The translations under genes were made by a program, and so were the position numbers. Positions 52,580 through 61,912 of a DNA stretch of 64,000 nucleotides are shown piece by piece (the stretch's first letter is position 1; every line of letters starts with the position of its first letter). The notes under the pieces were generated by a model. That model ran no database searches. It was not told the DNA's origin and saw only the letters and a program-made list of their open reading frames with translations. The stretch comes from Bradyrhizobium cajani (GTDB lineage Bacteria; Pseudomonadota; Alphaproteobacteria; Rhizobiales; Xanthobacteraceae), in assembly GCF_009759665.1 (NCBI RefSeq), contig NZ_WQNE01000009.1, forward strand, positions 1-64,000, read 5' to 3'.

Positions 52580-55378
52580 CTATTGCCCCAACCGTTCGAT
52601 CAGGGCCGGCGCGTGCACCTGGTCGGCTTTGTAGTTGCCGGTCAGCGTGTACATCACGATGTTGGCGCCGGCACGGTAGGCGAATTCGCGCTGGCGGGTG
52701 TCGCCGCCGGTCACCGGCAGCATGGCCTGCCCGTCGGGCCGTACCGCCCAGGCGCCGGCAAGATCGTTCGAGGTGATGATGATGGGCGAGACGCCGTCGC
52801 CGCCGCGGGCGGGCCGCTGCGCACTGTCGTCATCCTCGTCGCGCGGCAGCGTCTCGACCCAGGTCTGGCCGGTGTTGAAGCGGCCGGGAAAGTCACGCAG
52901 GAGATAGAAGGTCTTGGTCAGCACGTGCTCGCGCGGCACCGGCTCGAGCTCGGGCACGTCGAGCGACGACAGGATCTCGCGGAGCGTCCGCATCCCCGGT
53001 GTCTGCGCGTCGCCGGGCGGCGCCTCGATCGCATCGCGGGTGTCGAACAGCACGGTGCCGCCCTGCTTCATGTAGGCGTCGATCTTGTTGAGGGCATCCT
53101 GCGGCGGCTTGGGCGCCCCCGGCACGATCGGCCAGTAGATCAGCGGGAAGAAGGCTAGCTCGTCGCGTGCCGGATCGATGCCGACGGGATCGCCGGCCTC
53201 GAGCGCGGTGCGATTGGCCAGGAACAGGGTCAGTCCGGTCAGGCCCGCCTTGACGATGGAATCGACGTCGGCATTGCCGGTGACGACATAGGCGAGGCGG
53301 GTCTGCGACACCGCCTTCATCGCGAACTCGTCCGCGGCGCCGTCGGCACGCGACGGCGCCGGCGAGACGAGGCTCGCAAGCGCGAGGCCGAGAGCGATCA
53401 TCGCGGCCGCGGCGCGGCGGCGCAGCAGCGCGGCGATCCCGCCGCCGAGCAGCGCGACGATGATGGCGTCGATCAGGAACAGCGCGAGCGCCGTCGACAG
53501 CAGCCAGCCGCGCAAGTCCCGCGGTTCGGCATTGGTGTAGGTGGCGTGCCGGGCGCGCAGGCTCGCCGTGTTCAGCGCTGCGATGCGGTCGGCGGCGGCA
53601 AGCGTGTTCACGGCAAGCGGTCCTTCTGCCGGACCATAGAAGCCCGGCGGATGATCGGGGGTGGCGCGGTCGCGGTAATCCGCGGACAACGGTTTTGCGG
53701 TGGCCGGCGGCGGGCCGAAGGCGCCGAAGCCGTCGAGGATGTGCAGCGGCGCCACCGTCTCGGTGGTCGCTTCGCTGGCGACGCCGGCGCCGGGCTTGGA
53801 CGTGTAGCCGGACATGTCGACCACCCGCCGCAGCAATTCGACGAAGGTGCCCGACATCGGCAGGTCCGACCAGCGCATGTCGGCGCTGACGTGGAACAGG
53901 CTGACCAGGCCCTTGCCGCGATGCTCGCCGGTGACGAGCGGCGTGCCGTCTTCCAGCGACGCCCAGCTCTTGGTGGCCAGCACCGCGTCGGGCTCGGCCA
54001 GGACCTGGCGGCTCACGGTGACGTCTTTCGGCACGACGACGCCGGCAAACGGACCGTCGGCGGCGAAGGCGGCGAGGTGCTGCGGCTTCTCCCAGGTCAG
54101 GCTGCCGCCGAGGGTGCGGCCGCCCTTGCGCAGCTTGACCGGCACGAGATCGTCCTCGGCCTGCGCCAGCCGGGGGCCGGCGAACCGCACCAGCACGCCG
54201 CCCTGGTCGATCCAGGCGTTGAGACGCTCGCGGACTTCAGGCGCGATGGTGCCGACATCGGCGAGGATGATCATCGGCAGCTTCTGGTCGAGGAATTGCG
54301 TGATGCCTTGTTGCGGCGAGCCCTTGTCGGCGAGCCGTACGTCGGCGAACGGCGCCAGCGCGCGGGTGAGGTAGAAGGTCGGCGCCAGCAGCGGCTGCGC
54401 GGTTTCGCTGGTCGAGCCCGAGACGATGCCGATGGCGCGGCGGCGCCAGCGCTTGTCGAGCAGCTGCACCGCGCCGGCGGAGCGCTCGCCTGATATCTCG
54501 AGCCGCGTGATGTCGTTGCGCAGCTCGACCGGCAGATCGAACGCGGCGTCGGTCTCCTTGTCCTGCGGGCCGAGCGAATAGCGCGCTTCGCCGATCGGCG
54601 AACCCTTCTGGTCCAGCGCGCGCACGGTGCCCGCGGCGATGCCGCCGTCGGTGCGCAGCACCTTCACCGTCATCCTGGCGGCGGCGTTCTCGGCCGCGCC
54701 CAGCGCCAGCGGCGAGGAGGTGCCGCCTTCGAACACGGTCAGGCTGCGATCGCCGATGGTCTTGCCGAGGGCTTGCACGAATTCGTCGCCGCGGCCGGTG
54801 TCGACGCCGTCCGAGAGCCAGGCGATCTCGCAGTCGCCGGTGGCGTTCAGGAAGCGATCGACGGCGGCGAGGGTCTCGACGCGGTCGATCGAATAGGGCT
54901 TCGGCGCGAGCTGGCGCAGCGCGACGCGCGCCGCACCCGCCGGCATTAGCGTGATGTCGCGGTTCGGCTCGGACAGCGGCACCAGCGCGATCGCGCGGCG
55001 GTCGTTGTCGGCATTGGCGATCAGCTCGTCGGCGGCCCTGATCCTGATGTCCCAGTTCGAGGCCGCGCTCCAGCCGTCGTCCAGCATGATCATCAGCGGC
55101 GCCTTGCTGCCGGCGAGCCCGGTTTGCGGATTCCAGATCGGGCCGGCGGCGGCGAAGATGACGAGGGCGGCAGCCAAAAGCCGCAATGCGGTCAGCCACC
55201 ACGGCGTCCGCGACGGCGTCTCTTCCCGTGGCGCGATGTCGAACAGCAGGCGGGTCGGCGGAAACTCGATGCGGCGTGGCCGCGGCGGCATCACCCGCAG
55301 CAGCCACCACAGCACGGGCAGGCTGACGAGGCCGATCAGCAGCAGAGGTTCGGTGAAAGCGAGCGGCAGTCCCATCAT
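52580..55378 (-). CDS. BatA-like / DUF4159 large membrane protein
   Basis: The 932-aa protein begins with the BatA aerotolerance N-terminal domain ('LPLAFTEPLLLIGLVSLPVLWWLLRVMPPRPRRIEFPPTRLLFDI...'; TM1 ~7-28, TM2 ~60-75). A periplasmic portion with vWA-like and GATase-like parts follows (~85-620), a TM pair near 655-710 ('WLLSTALALFLIDAIIVALLGGGIAALL'), then a C-terminal DUF4159 domain (~720-930). ATG 55378 overlaps the DUF58 stop as ATGA. Genes of this architecture sit with MoxR chaperones and are probably assembled or activated by them. The function is poorly known. Confidence 0.85.
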   Translation of the reverse strand: MMGLPLAFTEPLLLIGLVSLPVLWWLLRVMPPRPRRIEFPPTRLLFDIAPREETPSRTPWWLTALRLLAAALVIFAAAGPIWNPQTGLAGSKAPLMIMLDDGWSAASNWDIRIRAADELIANADNDRRAIALVPLSEPNRDITLMPAGAARVALRQLAPKPYSIDRVETLAAVDRFLNATGDCEIAWLSDGVDTGRGDEFVQALGKTIGDRSLTVFEGGTSSPLALGAAENAAARMTVKVLRTDGGIAAGTVRALDQKGSPIGEARYSLGPQDKETDAAFDLPVELRNDITRLEISGERSAGAVQLLDKRWRRRAIGIVSGSTSETAQPLLAPTFYLTRALAPFADVRLADKGSPQQGITQFLDQKLPMIILADVGTIAPEVRERLNAWIDQGGVLVRFAGPRLAQAEDDLVPVKLRKGGRTLGGSLTWEKPQHLAAFAADGPFAGVVVPKDVTVSRQVLAEPDAVLATKSWASLEDGTPLVTGEHRGKGLVSLFHVSADMRWSDLPMSGTFVELLRRVVDMSGYTSKPGAGVASEATTETVAPLHILDGFGAFGPPPATAKPLSADYRDRATPDHPPGFYGPAEGPLAVNTLAAADRIAALNTASLRARHATYTNAEPRDLRGWLLSTALALFLIDAIIVALLGGGIAALLRRRAAAAMIALGLALASLVSPAPSRADGAADEFAMKAVSQTRLAYVVTGNADVDSIVKAGLTGLTLFLANRTALEAGDPVGIDPARDELAFFPLIYWPIVPGAPKPPQDALNKIDAYMKQGGTVLFDTRDAIEAPPGDAQTPGMRTLREILSSLDVPELEPVPREHVLTKTFYLLRDFPGRFNTGQTWVETLPRDEDDDSAQRPARGGDGVSPIIITSNDLAGAWAVRPDGQAMLPVTGGDTRQREFAYRAGANIVMYTLTGNYKADQVHAPALIERLGQ

Positions 55379-56318
55379 GCGGCCGGCCCCGCCTTGATCG
55401 TCGTGGTGCGGGCGCCCGACTTGCTCACCTGCATGCCGGCATGCAGGAACAGCAGGAGTTCCGCCGCCGAGCGATCGGTCGCATGCGTCGTGAACAGCCA
55501 GTCCAGCTTGTTGGTCTCGGCCCGGATCTGATCGCGGTGCAGCGCGAGCCGCGCGGTGTAATCCTGGACCCAGCTCTCGGCGCGGCCGGCGGTGATCGCG
55601 CCGAACCCTTCGGGCTCGACGAACTCGACGCGGCCGGAATAGGGAAACGACTCCTCCGCGGGATCGACGACCTGCACCAGCGTGCCATGCGCGCCTGAGC
55701 CGGAGAGCCCTGCGAGCGTCGCCCTGATCTCCGCGATCGGCGACCAAAAATCCGACAGCACGATCGTCTCGGCGAGCGCCGAGGGCACGAAGGACGGCGG
55801 CAGGCTGAGGCGGTCGGCATCGTCATGCAGCATCGCCTGTGCCATCTTGTCGATGACGCTGCGGCTTGCGGTCGGCGCCATCAGGCCGGGAATGCCGACG
55901 CGCTCGCCGCCCGAGACCAGCAGCTCGGCCAGCGCAAAGGCGACGATCAGCGTGCGTTCGAGCTTGGATTCGCGCGCGGTCTTCGAGGCGAAGGCCATCG
56001 ACGGCGAGCGGTCCGGCCAGATCCAGACCGTGTGCGCAGCCTCCCATTCATGCTCGCGGACATAGAGATGCTCGTCCCGCGCCGAGCGGCGCCAGTCGAC
56101 GTTCTGCGACGGCTCGCCCGAGACGAAACGGCGGTATTGCCAGAAACTTTCGCCGGAGCCGGCGCGGCGGCGGCCATGCAGGCCGTGGATGACGTTGGCG
56201 GCGATGCGGCGGGCCTCGAGCACCAGGCGCGGAAGCGAAGCGGCGAGCGTACGGCTTTCGCCATCGGCACGTCGGATCGCAATGATCTCCTTTGCTGTGT
56301 GCCCGTTTTCTGCGGCCA

Positions 56319-56322
<4 letters not shown>
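55375..56322 (-). CDS. DUF58 domain protein
   Basis: The 315-aa protein has the DUF58 motif block 'SGESFWQYRRFVSGEPSQNVDWRRSARDEHLYVREHEWEAAHTVWIWPDRSPSM' (residues ~56-110), followed by a vWA-like fold. It is the immediate partner of MoxR ATPases in many bacteria. Both its ends overlap neighbours by 4 nt (ATGA), so the three genes are tightly coupled. Confidence 0.9.
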
Positions 56323-57317
<995 letters not shown>

Positions 57318-57360
57318 TCGCTCGCTCCTTCAGCCTGCCACGCGGCTTGCTTGCGTCGTC

Positions 57361-57405
57361 ACGTCAGCACATGTCACGTCAGCACATGTCACGTCAGCAC
57401 ATCAG
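57361..57405. repeat. 15-bp tandem repeat, three units
   Basis: ACGTCAGCACATGTC is repeated at 57361-57375 and 57376-57390, with a third unit at 57391-57405 that differs only in its last three bases. It lies ~45 nt upstream of the moxR start, in the divergent region with the DUF1285 gene. It may be a regulatory repeat or simple slippage. Confidence 0.85.
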
Positions 57406-57608
57406 ATCAGGTCATGGCCCCTATGCTAGACTTGCAGGAAGGCCATGTATTCGTTGAATTAACCTATCCCCACCTTATCGGCTTCGGGTTATGTACGGCA
57501 TCACGAAGTGGCGACCTCCCACACCGGACTAATCCGGAGTGGAACCGAGCACCCGAGTACAACGTAGACCTGCACCAATCGTGCCAAATGACAAAGTCAG
57601 GGCAAACC

Positions 57609-58220
57609 ATGGCGAACCAAGGGCAGAGCGCCGATCGCGGTCTTGAGGGGCTGACTGCCGCCGCCAAAAGTGCTGCCAGTGCCGAAGGCGCCAAAAAGGG
57701 CCTGCCTCCGGTGCATCTGTGGAATCCGCCGTTTTGCGGCGATCTCGATATCCGAATCGCTTCCGATGGTACTTGGTTCTACTTGGGGACGCCAATCGGG
57801 CGCCAACCGTTGGTCCGCCTGTTCTCGACCATCCTCAAGCGCGAGGGCGACAAGCACTTCCTGGTCACGCCGGTGGAGAAGGTCGGCATCCGCGTCGACG
57901 ACGCGCCCTTCATGGCGGTCGAGATGCAGAAGGACGGCGAGGACAATCATCGCGTGCTGCGCTTCCGCACCAATGTCGACGACTGGGTGACCTGCGATGC
58001 CGCGCACCGGCTGCGTTTCGCGCCGGCGGCGGACGGCGGGTTGACGCCCTACTTGCATGTCCGCGCCGATCTCTGGGCCAAGGTCACCCGCGCGCTCTAC
58101 TACGATCTTGTTGACATGGGCGAGGAGCGGATGGTCGATGGCCAGCCGATGTTCGGCGTCGAGTCGGCCGGCGAATTCTTCGCCATGGCCGACGCGGAGC
58201 AGGTGAGGGCCGCGCTTTGA
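57609..58220 (+). CDS. DUF1285 domain protein
   Basis: The ~203-aa protein contains 'PPVHLWNPPFCGDLDIRIASDGTWFYLGTPIGRQPLVRLFSTILKREGDKHFLVTPVEKVGIRVDDAPFMAVEM' (residues ~33-110), a clear DUF1285 match; the fold is beta-rich. Function is unknown. ATG 57609 has only a weak SD; ATG 57588 in the same frame is an alternative. The stop overlaps the next start (TTGA), so it is translationally coupled to the Nudix gene. Confidence 0.83.
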   Translation: MANQGQSADRGLEGLTAAAKSAASAEGAKKGLPPVHLWNPPFCGDLDIRIASDGTWFYLGTPIGRQPLVRLFSTILKREGDKHFLVTPVEKVGIRVDDAPFMAVEMQKDGEDNHRVLRFRTNVDDWVTCDAAHRLRFAPAADGGLTPYLHVRADLWAKVTRALYYDLVDMGEERMVDGQPMFGVESAGEFFAMADAEQVRAAL

Positions 58221-58888
58221 ACAAGCTTATCCTGAAGAGTGGTCCTGTCGCACTTGGCGCGCCGGATTTCTTCGCCCGTTCGAGGGCGAAGCTCGGCTTC
58301 GACGTGCCGCCCGGCCTCTATGATCCGAACATCATTCCTGCCTCGGGCGATCCCGGCACCGACAAGATGCTCGAGATCATCGCGCGCGAGCAGCCGGTGC
58401 GGCCGGCGGCTGTGCTGATCGCCGTGGTCGACCGTCCCGAGCCGACCATCCTGCTGACGCAGCGCTCGGCGCATCTCAACGACCATGCCGGCCAGATCGC
58501 CTTTCCCGGCGGCAAGATCGATGCGATCGATTCGTCGCCGCTCGATGCGGCGCTGCGCGAGGCCGAGGAGGAGGTCGGCCTGTCCAGAGACTTCGTCGAG
58601 CCGATCGGCTATCTCGATCTCTACGGCACCGCCTTCGGCTTCCGTATCCTGCCGACGGTCGCCAAGGTGCGGCCCGGCTTCGAGCTTTCGATCAACCATT
58701 CCGAGGTTGATGACGCGTTCGAGGTGCCGCTATCCTTCCTGATGAACCCGGCGAACCACCAGGTGCACAGCAAGGAATTCCGCGGCATGGCGCGCTCCTA
58801 CTATGCGATGCCGTTCGCGGAACGCTACATCTGGGGTGCGACGGCCGGAATGCTGCGTGTGCTGTATGAGCGGATTTACTCATCATGA
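58217..58888 (+). CDS. Nudix hydrolase, CoA pyrophosphatase type
   Basis: The 223-aa protein has the coenzyme-A-specific pre-motif 'LTQRSAHLNDHAGQIAFPGGKID' (residues ~77-99). A complete Nudix box 'GGKIDAIDSSPLDAALREAEEEVGL' follows it. The family (NudL / NUDT7-like) splits CoA to 4'-phosphopantetheine and 3',5'-ADP. The start is TTG 58217, overlapping the DUF1285 stop; the stop overlaps the DUF6111 start (ATGA). The genes form a compact operon leading to the CCA-adding enzyme. Confidence 0.9.
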   Translation: MNKLILKSGPVALGAPDFFARSRAKLGFDVPPGLYDPNIIPASGDPGTDKMLEIIAREQPVRPAAVLIAVVDRPEPTILLTQRSAHLNDHAGQIAFPGGKIDAIDSSPLDAALREAEEEVGLSRDFVEPIGYLDLYGTAFGFRILPTVAKVRPGFELSINHSEVDDAFEVPLSFLMNPANHQVHSKEFRGMARSYYAMPFAERYIWGATAGMLRVLYERIYSS

Positions 58889-59148
58889 TCCGGCAGATTC
58901 TGACCGAGATCGGAATCTTCCTCATCCCCTTTGCCGTTTATGCGCTGTTCCTGGCCGCCACGCGGTCCGGCCTGTTCGTGCAGTCGTCCTGGCCGGTCTA
59001 CGTCGTCGCTCGTCTCGCTTTGGTGGCGCTCGTCCTGGTGATCGCGGGCCTGATCGGGCTTGCGCAATTCTCCGGCGGCGGACCGGATTCGACCTACGTT
59101 CCCGCCCATATCGAGGACGGCAAGTTCGTGCCGGGCACGGAAAGATAG
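58885..59148 (+). CDS. Small two-TM membrane protein, DUF6111-like
   Basis: The 87-aa protein has TM segments at ~8-28 ('ILTEIGIFLIPFAVYALFLAA') and ~44-66 ('VYVVARLALVALVLVIAGLIGLAQF'), and an acidic-basic tail 'PAHIEDGKFVPGT'. It is always, to my knowledge, found between the Nudix and CCA genes in related genomes (DUF6111). Role unknown. The gap to the CCA gene is 10 nt. Confidence 0.82.
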   Translation: MIRQILTEIGIFLIPFAVYALFLAATRSGLFVQSSWPVYVVARLALVALVLVIAGLIGLAQFSGGGPDSTYVPAHIEDGKFVPGTER

Positions 59149-59158
59149 GGGCCTGCCG

Positions 59159-60415
59159 ATGAGTGCGGAGCCGTTACTTGCGGATGCGCCCTGGCTGATC
59201 TCAGGCGGGACCGCGCGCGTCCTGCAATTGCTCAACGCGGACGGCGAGGAGGCGCGGGTGGTCGGCGGCGCCGTGCGCAACGCGCTGCTCGGTCTGCCGC
59301 CCGGCGACATCGACATTGCCACAACGGCGCTGCCGGACGAAGTGATGCGGCGCGCCAAGGCTGCCAGCATCAAGAGCGTGCCGACCGGTGTCGATCACGG
59401 CACCGTCACGCTGGTCATCGACGGCCAGCCCTTTGAGGTCACGACGCTGCGCGAGGACACCGAGACCTTCGGCCGCAAGGCCAGGGTCGCATTCGGGCGC
59501 GACTGGGTGAAGGACGCCGAGCGGCGCGACTTCACCATGAACGGCCTGTCGGTCGACGCGACCGGTGTCGTGTACGACCATGTCGGCGGCATGGCGGATG
59601 CCGCCGCGCGGCGCGTGCGCTTCATCGGCGATCCCGACCAGCGCATCGCCGAGGATTACTTACGCATCCTGCGCTTCTTCCGCATCCACGCCGCCTTCGG
59701 CGCGGGCGAACCTGACCGTGACGGCTATCTCGCCTGCATCCGCGGACGCGCGGGCCTTGCGAATCTTTCGGCCGAGCGGGTGCGCATGGAGATGCTGAAG
59801 CTGCTGGTGGCCGACGGCGCATCCGCAGCCGTGCTGGCGATGGCCGAGGGCGGATTGCTGCAAGTGCTGACCGGCGGCGTCGTCTATACCGGGCCGCTGT
59901 CGGCGATGATCGCGATCGAGCGCGAGCTCGGCCTCACCGCCAACGCAACGCGGCGCCTGGCTGCGCTGACGGTCGCCGTGACCGAAGATGCCAAGCGCGT
60001 CGCCACGCGCCTCCGGCTCTCCAATGCGGAAACCAAGGCGCTGGATTCGATGGGGCACCGCTGGTGGCGCTTCGCCACCAAGGATGAAGCCAGCGCACGG
60101 CGGCTGCTCTACCGGCTCGGCGCGGAGCACTATCACGATCGCGTGTTGCTGGCCTGGGCACGGGCCGGCGGCGACGTCCGCTCGTCGCGATGGCGTGCGC
60201 TCGCCGAGCTGCCGCAGCGCTGGACTGCGCCGAAATTTCCGCTTCGTGCCGCCGACTTCATCGCGCGCGGCATGGCGGAAGGACCCGCGCTCGGACATGT
60301 GCTGACGCTCGCCGAGGACGCTTGGCTTGCGGCGGATTTTCCCCTGGAGGAAGCCGCACTCGCTTCCATCGCCGATCAAGCTGCGGCCCGCGTCAGCCGC
60401 GATGAGAGACCGTGA
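59159..60415 (+). CDS. cca: CCA tRNA nucleotidyltransferase
   Basis: The 418-aa class II polymerase adds or repairs the CCA end of tRNAs. The nucleotidyltransferase motif 'GGAVRNALLGLPPGDIDIATTA' has G36-G37 and the metal-binding Asp50-x-Asp52. 'RRDFTMNGLSVD' and 'EDYLRILRFFRIHAAF' follow, and the body and tail domains after ~220 are alphaproteobacterial in type. ATG 59159 is 10 nt after the previous stop; the longer frame has no support. It is the fourth gene of the DUF1285-Nudix-DUF6111-cca operon. Confidence 0.94.
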   Translation: MSAEPLLADAPWLISGGTARVLQLLNADGEEARVVGGAVRNALLGLPPGDIDIATTALPDEVMRRAKAASIKSVPTGVDHGTVTLVIDGQPFEVTTLREDTETFGRKARVAFGRDWVKDAERRDFTMNGLSVDATGVVYDHVGGMADAAARRVRFIGDPDQRIAEDYLRILRFFRIHAAFGAGEPDRDGYLACIRGRAGLANLSAERVRMEMLKLLVADGASAAVLAMAEGGLLQVLTGGVVYTGPLSAMIAIERELGLTANATRRLAALTVAVTEDAKRVATRLRLSNAETKALDSMGHRWWRFATKDEASARRLLYRLGAEHYHDRVLLAWARAGGDVRSSRWRALAELPQRWTAPKFPLRAADFIARGMAEGPALGHVLTLAEDAWLAADFPLEEAALASIADQAAARVSRDERP

Positions 60416-60579
60416 CCATCGTCTCAGGCTTCGCCGACATCTCGATCCCCGGCGCGTTCCTCGCCAAGGCCTTTGTCGAGCGCATGCCGGTGCACATCCA
60501 CACCGCGATCCTGGATGCCGCCGTCATCACCGGCGGGCTGGTGATGATCTCGGCGGCTGGCAGGCAGCTGATCGCGTAG
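60412..60579 (+). pseudogene. Probable remnant: C-terminal fragment of a TauE/SafE-like permease
   Basis: A 55-codon frame opens at GTG 60412, overlapping the cca stop by 4 nt, and reads 'VTIVSGFADISIPGAFLAKAFVERMPVHIHTAILDAAVITGGLVMISAAGRQLIA'. It resembles the last TM-containing segment of TauE/SafE (DUF81) permeases, with nothing upstream. It could also be a real short ORF, but the sudden start and homology favour a truncated gene left by deletion. Confidence 0.4.
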
Positions 60580-60590
60580 ATACCCAGCCT

Positions 60591-60872
60591 TCACGGGCTG
60601 AACAAGCTGCCGAGGAATCGCTGCTTTTCGCCAGGCGCGTAACCCTGGGAAGCGCCGAAATACGGTTCATTGTCGCCAGGGTAGGGTGCGGCGGCCCAGG
60701 CGTGTGTCGGCGGCCGAGGCGACGCATAGGCATAACCGGAAGCGGGACCTGGTGCGACCATGCCCTGATTGGAATGAACAATGGCATGCCGCCGGTGTGC
60801 GTGATGCACTTGCGCCGCGTTCGCAGAACCGCCCAGGGCGATCAAGAGGCTCAAGGCCAAAATAGAACGCAT
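60591..60872 (-). CDS. Small exported protein with GASQGYAPGEKQRFL tail
   Basis: The 93-aa protein has a signal peptide 'MRSILALSLLIALGGSANA' (cleavage ~19), a His/Ala/Pro-rich middle and a C-terminus 'EPYFGASQGYAPGEKQRFL' shared with the gene at 34571. Coding DNA over that tail is also similar between the two. No Cys is present, unlike the other. ATG 60872 is the start of the export signal; an upstream in-frame start is not supported. Function unknown. Confidence 0.8.
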   Translation of the reverse strand: MRSILALSLLIALGGSANAAQVHHAHRRHAIVHSNQGMVAPGPASGYAYASPRPPTHAWAAAPYPGDNEPYFGASQGYAPGEKQRFLGSLFSP

Positions 60873-61156
60873 CGTTTTTTCTCCAGACGCCCCGTGCTTA
60901 GTTAGCGCTCCGCCGCAGCGGCCCAGCACATGGCGGCCTCACGATTGGTCACATCCCTGGCATCGGCTTGCTGCCAGAACTCGTCTGCGCGTCCTTCGGG
61001 TTTGCCCGCCTGCTCCCTCAGTTCAAACGCGCGTGCTCATCGCGGCGCTCGCATCCTTGACGTGCGGACTTTCGCCCATCCTCCCCAATTCAGCCGGTTG
61101 CGCGCAGGGAACCATCCGGGCCGATTAACGTTTCTGGGTGAGAGTGGAGGTCCCTC

Positions 61157-61363
61157 ATGAGTAACGAGCGGAACAGCCACCGTAACGCCGTGGTGCTTTT
61201 CGCCGTGGCGATGATCATCGCGATACTGGCGGCATTCGTCACCACGTTCGAGCGGGTCGACACGAGGACAGCGAGCAACGAGGCCGCGCCCGGCGCGCTG
61301 GGCCTCGCGCGGCCGCACCCGCCGCTGGACCGCGCGCCAGGCCAGCCGGTATCAGGCCACTGA
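61157..61363 (+). CDS. Small single-pass membrane protein, unknown function
   Basis: The 68-aa protein has a single TM near residues 11-28 ('AVVLFAVAMIIAILAAFVTTF'). A Pro/Ala-rich hydrophilic tail follows. GTGGAGG precedes the ATG. It stands alone. Confidence 0.65.
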   Translation: MSNERNSHRNAVVLFAVAMIIAILAAFVTTFERVDTRTASNEAAPGALGLARPHPPLDRAPGQPVSGH

Positions 61364-61463
61364 GCGGCCACCTGCCGGTCGGTACCCCCTGGGAGCGCCA
61401 GCCAGACCTCGAATGGACGGCTTCCCGGCGGGAGTAACCTCCCGGCGTTCACCGGTGCAGGAG

Positions 61464-61697
61464 ATGAACATGACCCTGATATGGCTTGGTGCGCTCCTTG
61501 TTTTCGTCGGCGTGCTCCAGATGGCGTTTCAGCCGATCTGGCGAGGCCGACTGAGTGGCACCAAGTGGCTTCGCTCCGGGGGTGACACGCTGGAGCCCGA
61601 ACGGCCGGGTAGCGGCTTCGGCATCAAATCGAACTGGCCTGGACTCGTGCTGGTCGCGCTTGGCGGCGCTTCCCTGCTGGCGGCAGCTGCCGTCTGA
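61464..61697 (+). CDS. Small two-TM membrane protein, unknown function
   Basis: The 77-aa protein has TM segments at ~3-22 ('TLIWLGALLVFVGVLQMAF') and ~58-77 ('WPGLVLVALGGASLLAAAAV'), with a basic linker between. ATG 61464 has CAGGAG 4 nt upstream; ATG 61470 is also possible. It lies 100 nt after the previous small membrane protein, so they may form a unit. Function unknown. Confidence 0.68.
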   Translation: MNMTLIWLGALLVFVGVLQMAFQPIWRGRLSGTKWLRSGGDTLEPERPGSGFGIKSNWPGLVLVALGGASLLAAAAV

Positions 61698-61912
61698 GTT
61701 GAAACGAACGTCGTTGATGCGCTCGGGCGTTGTGATTCTCTCGCCAGCCTTCGGTGCCAAAGCCATGTCACTTCCCGGCCTATGACGTCGGCCGGCGAAG
61801 CGCAGCATATGCACCTCAACAAAGGCGGCGGCAGAGCCAGATATCGCCGCGTGGTGCTAGCCGTGCGCTCATTGTGATACAGTGCCGCGAGCCGTAGCCT
61901 GGAGGGCAGTCC

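Noticed and set aside
57361..57405. Possible small CRISPR array
   Set aside because: The three 15-bp units are directly abutting with no spacers and no cas genes are near.
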